Shown piece after piece: positions 8,160 to 15,790 of a stretch of 16,841 nucleotides of DNA. Within the stretch, counting starts at the first letter, position 1. Each line of letters begins with the position of its first letter. The notes beneath the pieces were generated by a model that saw only the letters and a list, made by a program, of their open reading frames with translations, did no database searches and had not been told where the DNA came from. Source of the stretch: Geosiphon pyriformis (lineage: Eukaryota > Glomeromycota > Glomeromycetes > Archaeosporales > Geosiphonaceae); contig JAAOMT010000280.1 of NCBI GenBank assembly GCA_016748015.1, forward strand, positions 1-16,841, written 5' to 3'. A program made the translations under genes and the position numbers.

Positions 8160-8640
8160 ACAGAAACTTAGCAAAAAGCTTTTGATACATTAAGAAGAAA
8201 GCTTATTCAAGCTCTAGTACTAATCTATTCAAACCATAGCAAGCCATTCATAATCACAATTGATGCATCTGGCCAAGCATTGAGAGCAGTATTATCTCAA
8301 AAAAGACCAGACAAATGAGAACATCCAGTAGCATATGCCAGTAGAAGCTTAAATTCAGCTAAAAAAAACTATAAAACTCTAGTACTGGAACACTTAGCTA
8401 TTTATTGGGCTGTCATTAAATAGAAAAAATACTTGAGTCAAAAGTTTGATGTGTACACCAATCATAAAGAATTAACTTCAATCCAAAAACAAGAGTTTCC
8501 AAACAATTGCCATGCTAAATAGAAAATAAAACTTTCACTATTTAATTATACAGTACATTATAAAAAAGGAAAAGAAAATGGAAATGCCAATGGATTGTCA
8601 CAAATGAGACAAATCTAAAAACAATTCAACCCAAAAATAT
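8160..8640 (+). pseudogene. RNase H domain remnant
   Basis: Frame 0 continues from the RT with stops (for example TGA 8157, TAG 8169, TGA 8316 and TAG 8421). The domain reads LVLIYSNHSKPFIITIDASG (catalytic Asp at 8262), PVAYASRSLNSAKKNY, LEHLAIYWAV (catalytic Glu at 8388), DVYTNHKEL and a C-terminal GNANGLSQ. The second Asp of the active site, in the TDH motif, is Asn at 8460-8462. This is the Ty3/gypsy-type RNase H directly after the RT, which removes the RNA strand during cDNA synthesis. The last readable codons reach about 8617 and a stop follows. Confidence 0.75.
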
Positions 8641-8816
8641 AACAAAAAATAAATATACAAAAATACCAATAGCTCTAACATTATATAAATACTCAATTGT
8701 TTAAGAAAAAATTATCTCAAAAGAAATAAAACAACATAAAACAACAATCAAAATATTTTATTAACCATCAAAATATACTTTACTAGAAGAACAAAAGAAA
8801 TTCAGATCAACCAACC
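8618..8816 (+). other. Decayed spacer between RNase H and integrase
   Basis: No coherent protein text in any frame. It is A-rich with many stops. It probably derives from the polyprotein linker, with one or more indels, because integrase resumes in frame 0 at about 8817. Confidence 0.4.
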
Positions 8817-9635
8817 AGAGTAATTACAGAACCAGAGAAAGAGACAATATTATTCAATATGCACTTAAATCCAACAGCAGGACATTTTTATAAAGAAACA
8901 ACCATAGAAAGAATCAGAAAAAGATACTATTGGTCATCAATGTATCCAGACATCATTCAATATGTGCAAAATTGTGATGCTTGTTAGAAGAAAGGAGAAA
9001 CAAGACCCAGTGAACTATTAAGACCAATCAAAGTAGAACAACTATTTGATCATATTGGAATTGACTTAGTTAAACCATTAACAATCACCAGTAGAGACAA
9101 CAGATATATTGCAGTAGCCATGAATTATCTCACTAAATGGCCAGAAGCAAAAGCCATTCAAAGAGCAAATGCAAAATCTGTTACCAAATTCGTTTATCAA
9201 GATTTGATATGTCGATATGGATATCCAAAAGAACTATTATCAGATCAAGGAACTTACTTTGTAAATAGAACATTAGCAGAATTAAGTCAAAGATTTGGAA
9301 TAAAAAGACCATTATCATCACTATACTATTCACAAACAAATGAGGTAATTGAAAGATTTAATAGAATATTATGTGAAGCCATTGCCAAAATCAGCCAAAA
9401 AAACCAGAATAAATAGAATTTGTTTATACCATCAGTATTATTTGCTTATTGGATAATGAAGCAAGACACTACACAAGCAACACCATTTGAACTAATATAT
9501 GGTAGAACAGCAATATTACCAATTGAAATAAAAGTCAAAACATATCCAACAAAACCAATAACAAAAAAGAATTTCCAAAGAACATTGTTAAGAAGAACAT
9601 ATGACTTAATGGAAACACTAGAAAACAAACAGTAA
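8817..9635 (+). pseudogene. D,D(35)E retroviral-type integrase remnant, catalytic residues intact
   Basis: The frame is 0 throughout. The HHCC zinc-binding head has His at 8862 and 8883 and Cys at 8973 and 8982 (H-6-H-29-C-2-C). A TAG follows at 8985 where Gln is expected. The rve core has Asp at 9063 (GIDLV), Asp at 9243 (LSDQG) and Glu at 9351 (IERFNR), giving D-59-D-35-E, exactly the retroviral spacing. Core text such as YLTKWPEAKAI, DLICRYGYP and ATPFELIYGR is typical of Ty3/gypsy. Only two stops interrupt it (8985 and 9414, the latter probably Trp) before a TAA at 9633. Integrase inserts the cDNA into the genome. It is the best kept catalytic unit of the element. Confidence 0.88.
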
Positions 9636-10023
9636 AAAACAGTTGATAACATCTGAAAGTTACAAAAGAAACAAAAAAAAAGACATGATAACCAATTATC
9701 AAATAAACCAGTTGAATTCAAGATTAGAGACAAAATACTTTTGCATTATACCAAAGCAAAAAAACAATGAAGTGGAAAATTTGACTCCAAATGAAACAGA
9801 CCATTTCACATAAAAGAAATTTTTGAAAATGAAGCTTATAAATTAAGATGGAACAATAAAATCTTAATCAAAACAGCACATGGTGATCGACTGAAATCAT
9901 ATCATCATATAGTGTCACCATCTACCAGCAATATTCCACAATTAGGAGTACAAAGAATACTAGTCCAACCAAATAAGATTTCATGAGATCTGGAACCAAT
10001 CATAATCATTGGACCAAACATGT
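9636..10023 (+). pseudogene. Integrase C-terminal region with GPY/F-like motif
   Basis: Frame 0 continues past TAA 9633. The text is basic (KKQKKRHDNQL), then FKIRDKILLH, then SGKFDSK, stop, NRPFHIKEIF and YKLRWNNKILIKTAHGDRLK, and ends after IIIIGPNM at a TAA at 10023. The GPY/F module of Ty3 integrases has W-N-G-P-F/Y at this place. Here the Trp is a TGA (9792) and the Gly is Arg (9798). It is an SH3-like DNA-binding and multimerisation domain in relatives. No chromodomain is apparent after it. Confidence 0.65.
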
Positions 10024-10055
10024 AAAATTGAACAATAAAAAGAGGATATAAAAAC

Positions 10056-10723
10056 ATGATAAACATGACAGAAAACTTCAGAAAAATAGAAATCACTGAT
10101 AATATCTATTCACTAGCACAACAAATCTTCCAACTGATTCAACAACAGAATATAGAAATTATTATCAATCAACAAACCATTTGATACTGAGATACCAAAA
10201 AGATACCCAAATACAAAAGTCAAAAGAAAACAGAAAACACTATCAACAAAATAGTTCTGAAAATAAAATTAACAATAGAAGAACCAACAAGTGTCACCAC
10301 ATATTAAAAGTTGATCAAAGAAACTTGGAAATAGTAGATACACAAATTTCCAAAGAATTCTTGTTATTCCACTTGGGATAACACTTAAATATTCAGAATT
10401 TATACACAAATAAAACAAAACAATTATTCGATACAACAATACTGCAACAACTGGAATAATTTATAGAAAAGAACAATTTGACTACATAAGCAAGAGCCAT
10501 CTATTGGCTACATATGGGATTCTAAGACAGACTAGAAATTTTATTTAATCCAGAATTAGACTCTATTATACTTAACCAAATGAAAAAAATAACCAACACC
10601 CAATTTGAAGAATTACAGAACAAGATAACCCAAGTAATTCTCAAAAAGAAAGTTCAAGAAATACTTAACAACAGAGAATTAGAGTTAGAAGATTTGGGAG
10701 ATCTCAATAGAGCTCAATATTAA
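10056..10723 (+). pseudogene. Extra ORF after integrase (ORF3), unknown function
   Basis: From the ATG at 10056, frame 0 reads MINMTENFRKIEITDNIYSL and on to about 10179. Frame 2 then takes over at about 10181 and continues to 10723 with stops at 10379, about 10457, about 10490 and about 10530. The readable text is helical and Gln/Asn-rich: YSLAQQIFQLIQQQN, then KCHHILKVDQRNLEIVDTQI, ILQQLE, AIYWLHMGF, MKKITNTQFEELQNKI and ELELEDLGDLNRAQY, stop. The final Tyr-TAA lies directly before the polypurine tract and is matched by the end of the minus-strand element's fragment at 2339-2380, so this protein end appears conserved between two related elements. It sits where an envelope gene would lie in a retrovirus, but I see no signal peptide, membrane segment or glycosylation-rich region. 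I do not recognise the family. The stop pattern suggests a real former gene, not spacer. Confidence 0.5.
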
Positions 10724-10733
10724 AAGAAGAGAA
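10722..10733 (+). other. Polypurine tract before the 3' LTR
   Basis: AAAAGAAGAGAA lies three bases before the LTR start at 10737. Plus-strand DNA synthesis is primed from such a tract. The minus-strand element has the matching purine run (AAAAAGGAAGAGA) directly before its own 3' LTR at 2324-2341. Confidence 0.65.
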
Positions 10734-10792
10734 TAATATTACTCATAAAATATAAGAAGTATATTAGCATATAAATTAGCCAATCAGAAGTA

Positions 10793-10952
10793 GCCATAGT
10801 AAATATAGAATTCCAGGATTCCTTTCAAGAGAAATTGCAGGATTCCAAGAATTTCAGAATTTTTGTATAAGGAATTGCAGGATTCCAGAATTCTAGAATT
10901 CCTCTCAAAAAAAATTGCAGGATTCCAAGAATTCCAAGATTCCTGGTATGAA
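10793..10952 (+). repeat. U3 tandem array of LTR C, 40-bp period, GGATTCC type
   Basis: AATTGCAGGATTCC occurs at 10833, 10873 and 10913, an exact 40-bp period, with a related unit (GAATTCCAGGATTCC) at 10808. Within units GAATTC/GAATT palindromes recur. The array lies just upstream of the TATA box at 10983 and takes the same place as the unrelated AGCAATGT array in LTRs A and B. Confidence 0.75.
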
Positions 10953-10982
10953 AAATTGAGGAATTGAGGAATCTCAATTATG

Positions 10983-10990
10983 TATATATA
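10983..10990 (+). promoter_or_regulatory. TATA box of LTR C
   Basis: TATATATA followed by GCAGTAGTATTAGAAG, shared with LTR D and, in reverse complement, nearly shared with A and B. It is the likely core promoter of this LTR family. Confidence 0.5.
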
Positions 10991-11588
10991 GCAGTAGTAT
11001 TAGAAGTAGAAAAGACAGAACTTCCAGTTTAGAGTTGATCTAAACAACTTTTCAAATCACAAATATCAATAAATAATTATTCACTATCTCTAATTTCACT
11101 CTTCACTATCAACACTTTATGTTGATAACAAATAATACTTAATCATACTAGAACAATAGCTCTTGATTATAGCTATTGATAGAATACTAACTTACAAATT
11201 GACTTGGCTTATTTTCTTTTGTTTTTGTTTTTTTTATTTCATTTCTGTGATTTTATTGTTGTGTACTAATTAATTGAAAGAGAATAATGCACAGAATACT
11301 AATGTCAAAGTGATTGGTAAAAGACCCAAGAATAAGAGTAGAATACTCAATTGAGGATAGCTTACCAAGAGAAATACTGGCCATCACACTGAGAAAAAAA
11401 TTGACAAAACTGCAGTTTTAGGAAGCTACAGATAAACACTATTGAATCTCTGTCTATTATATAAAAAACTCCACAATAAAACCTTCAGGTCAATATCACT
11501 TTCAAAAACCACCACCATCATTCAATCAATTAAGTACCAAGTTACAGGTTGTTATTTGATTTAAGACCTCAAATAATTACCTGTAACA

Positions 11589-12170
11589 ATGTGTTTCTAA
11601 TGCTGTTTAAGCTTTAAACATGCCAATATGTTTCATTAATTTATATAAGTGATGTTACTAGTGGTTTTTGTTAATATTTGGAAATATTTCTTAGCTTAAC
11701 TGATAACACATATTATTATGATTATGCTATTGATTATAGCATATTATGGGTGTATGGACTATTTCAATAGGTGAGAGAGCAAAAAGAAGTTTGTGATAAA
11801 GTTATTAAAAGTGAAAAAAAGCATTGTCATTATTATTTGTTTTTGGGCAAGAACCAGTCTTAGGTATTTTAAAGAGGAAAGAAAAGTCACATCTCTTTAT
11901 ATGTATCAGAAGTGCAACCAGCAACAAGAAGAAACCAAAATTACTTAAAAAATTCATAACCAGAATTCTTTCAATTAGTCATCAAAAAGATGTAGTATTC
12001 AAATATCTGCTTTGAAAATGAAATTATAGGAATTATAAAAGGAATTATGAAAGTCAAACATAACTGAAATAGATTTTGCTTAAACTGTTTATTGTTGGGA
12101 CCATTCTCTAATAATGTAATATTTTATTACTTATTTTTATATTTAACAACTTATTTGGTGAAACAAAACT
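11589..12170. other. AT-rich flank right of the Ty3 element
   Basis: No recognisable gene. A 63-codon open stretch exists at 11824-12015 on the plus strand, basic in its second half (NKKKPKLLKKFITR), but it has no homologue that I know and no supporting context. A small hairpin, TGCTAT-5-ATAGCA, lies near 11725-11741. The base directly after the LTR end begins ATGTG, the possible target-site side of the element, with no partner visible because the 5' LTR is gone. Confidence 0.45.
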
Positions 12171-12174
12171 TAAT

Positions 12175-12325
12175 GTGAAATGATAATAACATATGATTTG
12201 AAAGATTGAAAGTAATAGAACAACTTGAAATGGTGATAACAAGTAAGTAAAAGATTATAAACAATGTAATTCCAAATAGTGATAAGGAATATAGAAAGAC
12301 ATATTTGAAATAGTAATAACAAGTA
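12175..12325. repeat. Degenerate dispersed motif cluster (GAAATRGTRATAACAAGTA type)
   Basis: Four related stretches at about 12175, 12224, 12272 and 12304 share a core like GAAATAGTAATAACAAGTA, with spacings of 49, 48 and 32. The clearest pair is TTGAAATGGTGATAACAAGTA and TTTGAAATAGTAATAACAAG. It is likely a decayed tandem repeat. Confidence 0.4.
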
Positions 12326-12381
12326 TTTAGAGCATAGAAAAAGGGAAAAAAAGTGAGAGGTAGAGGAGAGAACTAACTGCT

Positions 12382-12399
12382 CACTATAAAATTATAGTG
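12382..12399. repeat. Near-perfect 18-bp palindrome
   Basis: CACTATAAAATTATAGTG: arms of eight bases that pair perfectly around AA. It is short for a terminator and has no gene next to it. It might mark the end of a decayed MITE, but no matching partner was found. Confidence 0.4.
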
Positions 12400-13284
12400 A
12401 AAAGTTGGCTCAGTATTGAACTAATGCTTTTTTGAGCTAACAAAAGAGCTGTATATATAGCTAAATTACATCAAATCTACATACTATATTAAAATTATTT
12501 AAAATACATCAATTATTTATATATATTTAATTAATCAATTTATGATAAGCTTACTTGGTCTGTTATTTATCCAAAAGCTAGTAATTTAGATGATCAGATT
12601 TTAAATAGCTGGATCTAGAACATTGATTGTAAATTAATAATACCAATTGTATTTATGATCAATATAATCAGAAGTAAATCAATTGATTACATTTTTTGGT
12701 AACTACTTTTAACTATTAATTGTGGATCTGAAATGTTAGATTGTTTTAATAAGGATGTATAAGAATTTTGAAGCATAACAAAGCCTGTTATTATCTGATT
12801 ACATATATCAATTATTTATTTCTATTGGTGTTTCTTAGTTTGCCAAGATTTCTTTGTATCTAACTTAATTAAACTATTAGATTGTGCCATATTTTTTTGT
12901 TGTAATTGGATTGATTATTGATCATTTATTTTCAGATTGCCAGCTAATTTTGTTGATTAAATGTAATAATATAGGTCTTTTTTGCATGATTTTGATGTTA
13001 ATTTCTATTGTATGTGTTGTAATTTTTGTATTGAAAAGTGTAAAAATCTTTTGGTAATAGTGATGATGTTTTTTCTGACATGATAAAAAAAATTAGCATA
13101 AAAACATTGTGTTTAATGGTTAATAATCTATTTAATAGCAAAGCTATTAGTTTATTTAGTATTCTTAATAAGTTGTAAAGACATTGTTACGGTTTAAGAA
13201 TTTAGCAAAAGAATCATAAAAATAATATAAACTATTTAATCATAATATAATGCAGTAATAATCTTAGAAAAGTAATGATTAACA
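12400..13284. other. AT-rich stretch without recognisable genes
   Basis: All six frames are closed by frequent stops. I see no LTR end, tRNA-like fold or coding text. Confidence 0.5.
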
Positions 13285-13376
13285 TAGTAGCAAACACCAT
13301 TTCGCGATAGTGGCAAGCACCAGTTCACAATAGCAGCTAACACCAACTGGTAATAGCAGCAAACACCAGGTTGAAA
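13285..13376. repeat. 23-bp minisatellite, four units
   Basis: Four consecutive units of exactly 23 bp start at 13285, 13308, 13331 and 13354, consensus TAGCAGCAAACACCAgttnnaa. The core TAGYRGCAAACACCA is kept while the last eight bases vary. It is richer in C than the surroundings and includes a CGCG in the first unit. No coding frame is linked to it. Confidence 0.85.
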
Positions 13377-14416
13377 TATCAAAAAAAAAGTATTACAATG
13401 TGTTTTCTTATAGAACTACAAACATGTATATATACAGTAGCTTTAATATTGAGAAAAGAGAATCAAGTAATAAAAATCATAATTTATCAAGCAATAGATC
13501 CAATTTTATCCAACAAACTCCACTTTAAATCATACTTTCAAATTAAATATCTCAAGAAATCTTTAAATCAAAATAAAATGAAAAAGAATATTTAAAACTG
13601 AATTATCACAATTCAAAGTATTAAGAAACTTACTTGTATTATTTATTGAATGAAACTATTATTTATTAACTGAATTTCTTGGAAGAATAATTCTTGATTA
13701 AGATTATTCACATTGTTACTAATTGATAAAAGCTTTACTATAAGAATTAGAAAAAGCACTAAAGGCCATTAACATTCTGTGTTTCTAGATTAGAGAAACA
13801 CATCAGGCAATTGCAAGAATAGCCTCAAAGAAGACCCCAGACAGTGGGTAGATTTCAGTTCAGCCTCTAAGAAAGAGTACATAAATACACACAACAATCA
13901 GAAATTGAAGAATAACTTACATTATGACATTAAAAAGAAAGTCTTCAGTATAACAGTGACATTATCACACAAATAGAATTGAGAAACTCACGAAAGACTA
14001 ATTGCAATTAAAACGAAATATTGGCAATTAAATATAACAAGAAAACTATCCTGTAACAACATAATAATAATATTATAATAAGATGTTTTTTGAATTTATT
14101 GAATTTGTGTTTGTTATTTAGTAGTATTTTAGTTTTCTGAAAAAAAACATGAATCTTAATAATTTTTAAGTCTTACAAATAAAAAAGCATTTTAATAAAT
14201 ACTTAATTCATTATATTAATTAAAACAGCTAAAAAAATTCTCTCTAAAATTTTCTTTGATTAGATTTGTTTATATATAGCAAGTTTAGTATTTTTTATGA
14301 AAATAATTTCTTTGTATTAAAAGATATTTTGACTTAGTTTTTTGTGTTTGCTGTTAAATTAGTTATTAAAAATGTTTTAAAAAAAAATTGGAAACTCTGA
14401 TTGATTTTACAAGATA
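13377..14416. other. AT-rich stretch, possible decayed coding patch at 13740-13990
   Basis: Mostly featureless. An open run at 13371-13595 is A-rich and looks accidental. From about 13740 to 13990 the composition is less extreme (for example GCCTCAAAGAAGACCCCAGA) and text such as HQAIARIASKKTPDSG can be read in frame between stops. That could be an old gene or transposon exon that I do not recognise. A 9-bp stem hairpin sits at 13778-13802. Confidence 0.35.
13778..13802. repeat. Hairpin with 9-bp stem
   Basis: TGTGTTTCT pairs perfectly with AGAAACACA around a 7-base loop. There is no gene ending just upstream, so a terminator role is not supported. It may be an element end or chance. Confidence 0.5.
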
Positions 14417-14518
14417 TGTTATAACTTATAGAATATAGAAATCATATATTAATACATAAATTAGCCAATTAGAATAAGACATAATAAAAGTGAAATTCCA
14501 GGATTATTTTTAAAAAGA

Positions 14519-14634
14519 ATTGTAAAATTCCAGAATTACAGAATTCCAGTATAAAGAATTGTAGAATTTCAGAATTTCAGGATTTTTTTCAAAGAATTAC
14601 AAAATTTCCAGATTTCTGGATTCCTGGTTAGAGA
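14519..14634 (+). repeat. U3 tandem array of LTR D, 38-bp period
   Basis: AATTGTAAAATTCC (14519), AATTGTAGAATTTC (14557) and AATTACAAAATTTC (14595) are spaced exactly 38 bases apart. They are clear relatives of the AATTGCAGGATTCC units of LTR C with many C-to-T/G-to-A differences. Confidence 0.65.
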
Positions 14635-14673
14635 ATTAAAGAATTCAAGAAATCTCATATAACAAAATTTATG

Positions 14674-14681
14674 TATATATA
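14674..14681 (+). promoter_or_regulatory. TATA box of LTR D
   Basis: TATATATA followed by GCAGTAGTATTAGAA, identical in position and context to LTR C. Confidence 0.5.
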
Positions 14682-15244
14682 GCAGTAGTATTAGAAACAA
14701 AAAGAGCAGAATTTTTTAGCTAAAAATCTTTAGTTTAGAATCTTCAATTCCAACTCCCCTTCCATTCTTTTATACAATAATATTCTATAATTTGAAGTAA
14801 AAACATCAAATATTAATAAAATACTTATTATATATTACAATCCATTTTTCCACTATCAACAACTTATGTTAATAGTTGTTGATAGTTAACTACACTAGAC
14901 TAATAGCTCTTGATTATGGCTATTAACAAAATACTAACTTTTTCTTGTCTTGACTTATTTTGTTTTCTCTTTTCATTATTTTTTTTATTTCTTTTTATTT
15001 CTTTTTTTTTCTTTTGTTTTATTGTGAATTTACTAATTGATTAAAAAATTAACATACAAAGTACTAACATCAAGATATAGCACTGATAAAAGACCCAGAA
15101 ATAAGAGTAGACACTCAAAATTAAGAAAAAAATTGCCAGCCACCAAGCTGAGAAAAGAATTAATGGAATTGCAATTCCAGAAGATGACTGAAAACAACTA
15201 TTGAATTTTTGTTTATTATACAAAAAACTCATATTTCTGTGCAT

Positions 15245-15646
15245 TGTCAATTGTTAGATGCCTATATTGTTACTTAAGGTGTGATTTTTGGTCTTTCTCA
15301 ATTCTTTTTATGTGTGTCTCAATTGTTGTTTTCCTGTATTTTAAATATTGCAATATGTATGGCTTTTTGTAACAGCTTTGTCTTTAAAGATTGGCTTTGA
15401 AGAACTGCATCTGTCTTTGGAGGTTTTAAGGTTATAAGTCAGAAGATTATGGGCTTTGTGTATAACTTTTGTCTTGCTTTTAGAGATAAGATTTGGTTGG
15501 TTTGTGCTAAACATCATGTTTTCTAGTAGTGTGGTTAAATTGCTTGGTATTGCTGAGGTATTTGGTGCTAGTTTTAGATTGTGTGAATCTTGTTTATTTT
15601 TTTTAGGTATTGGGAACCCAGTCTTGATTTATATAAATGCTTAGTG
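15245..15646 (+). pseudogene. LINE-type ORF2 C-terminal remnant
   Basis: Frame 2 reads CQLLDAYIVT, stop, GVIFGLSQFF, CVSQLLFSCI, FVFKDWL, stop, RTASVF and FVYNFCLAFRDKIWLVCAKH to about 15520. Frame 0 then reads SSVVKLLGIAEVFG, FRLCESCLFFLGIG and ends at TAG 15642. From memory this matches the C-terminal tail of the reverse-transcriptase protein of the same Glomeromycotina LINE group whose ORF1 lies at 470-1555: AFRDxIWLVxAKH followed by VVxLLGIAEAFG and a Cys-LFF-GIG ending. About 60 bases appear lost where the two frames meet. The endonuclease, RT and most of the RNase H-like part are absent. The family call rests on recall. Confidence 0.55.
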
Positions 15647-15790
15647 TTGTCCTGATTAGCTTGAATGGCTGGTTACATATAGAAAAAGCATAATTTACAC
15701 CTGGTTTAAATCAATTATTTGATGTATTGCACTAAGTAGTGTTTAAATTTTACTCATTAAATAAATAAATAAATAAAAAAAGTAAAGCAG
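15647..15790 (+). other. LINE 3' UTR and (TAAA)n tail
   Basis: After the ORF2 stop comes about 110 bases of non-coding sequence and then ATTAAATAAATAAATAAATAAA (15757-15776) and an A-run. Simple TAAA or A tails mark the 3' end of non-LTR elements, so the LINE copy probably ends at about 15780. A target-site duplication could not be identified because the 5' side is not preserved. Confidence 0.5.

Larger units (their letters stand above)
3478..11588 (+). mobile_element. Degenerate Ty3/gypsy retrotransposon with dUTPase and extra 3' ORF
   Basis: The plus strand carries, in order, gag, protease, cysteine modules, dUTPase, RT, RNase H, integrase, a further ORF, a polypurine tract and an LTR. RT and RNase H before integrase is the Ty3/gypsy order. 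The polyprotein is spread over two frames by at least four indels and has more than 25 in-frame stops, so the copy is dead. The 5' LTR, primer site and first part of gag are missing: the coding sequence starts directly at the end of an oppositely oriented LTR. The sense strand is strongly A-rich, unlike the T/G-rich sense strand of the LINE fragments. It resembles polyproteins that I recall as abundant in arbuscular mycorrhizal fungi. Confidence 0.8.
10737..11588 (+). repeat. LTR C (3' LTR of the Ty3/gypsy element)
   Basis: 852 bp, starting TATTACTCAT (TG changed to TA compared with TGTTACTCAT in LTR B) and ending GTAACA at 11588. From the TATA box onwards it matches the reverse complement of LTRs A and B: the GATTGGTAAAAGACCC region, CTATCAACAC...GTTGATA and the end CAAATAATTACCTGTAACA. 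Its U3 half differs completely from A and B apart from the first bases. AATAAA is at 11068-11073. The inferred layout is U3 10737-11010 and R/U5 for the rest. Confidence 0.8.
14417..15233 (+). repeat. LTR D, 3' truncated, same family as LTR C
   Basis: Starts TGTTATAACTTATAGAATAT, aligning with the start of LTR C, then shares ATAAATTAGCCAATTAG, the U3 array, the TATA box, the CTATCAAC...GTTGATAG block, GATAAAAGACCC and TTTATTATACAAAAAACTC. Homology stops at about 15233, so roughly the last 130 bases of LTR C have no counterpart. Directly after, LINE-type coding sequence begins. There is no internal element sequence on either side, so this is a solo or broken LTR. It is more decayed and more AT-rich than C. 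AATAAA is at about 14815. Confidence 0.7.

Noticed and set aside
2639-11588. Idea that 2639-11588 is one element with long inverted terminal repeats (DIRS-like)
   Set aside because: DIRS-type elements use a tyrosine recombinase, whereas this one has a clear D,D(35)E integrase. The inverted LTR pairs with a second same-orientation LTR at 1556-2323 and so belongs to a separate minus-strand element.
3478-11588. Idea that the dUTPase and third ORF mark an endogenous retrovirus
   Set aside because: The third ORF shows no signal peptide, fusion peptide or membrane anchor, and the gene order and RT/integrase text are those of fungal Ty3/gypsy elements.
11824-12015. 63-codon open frame with a basic C-terminal half
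   Set aside because: No family resemblance, no regulatory context, and of a length expected by chance in this much sequence.
15041-15250. Minus-strand open frame of 69 codons with hydrophobic text
   Set aside because: It lies in the R/U5 part of LTR D, and the hydrophobicity follows from A-rich LTR sequence read in reverse.
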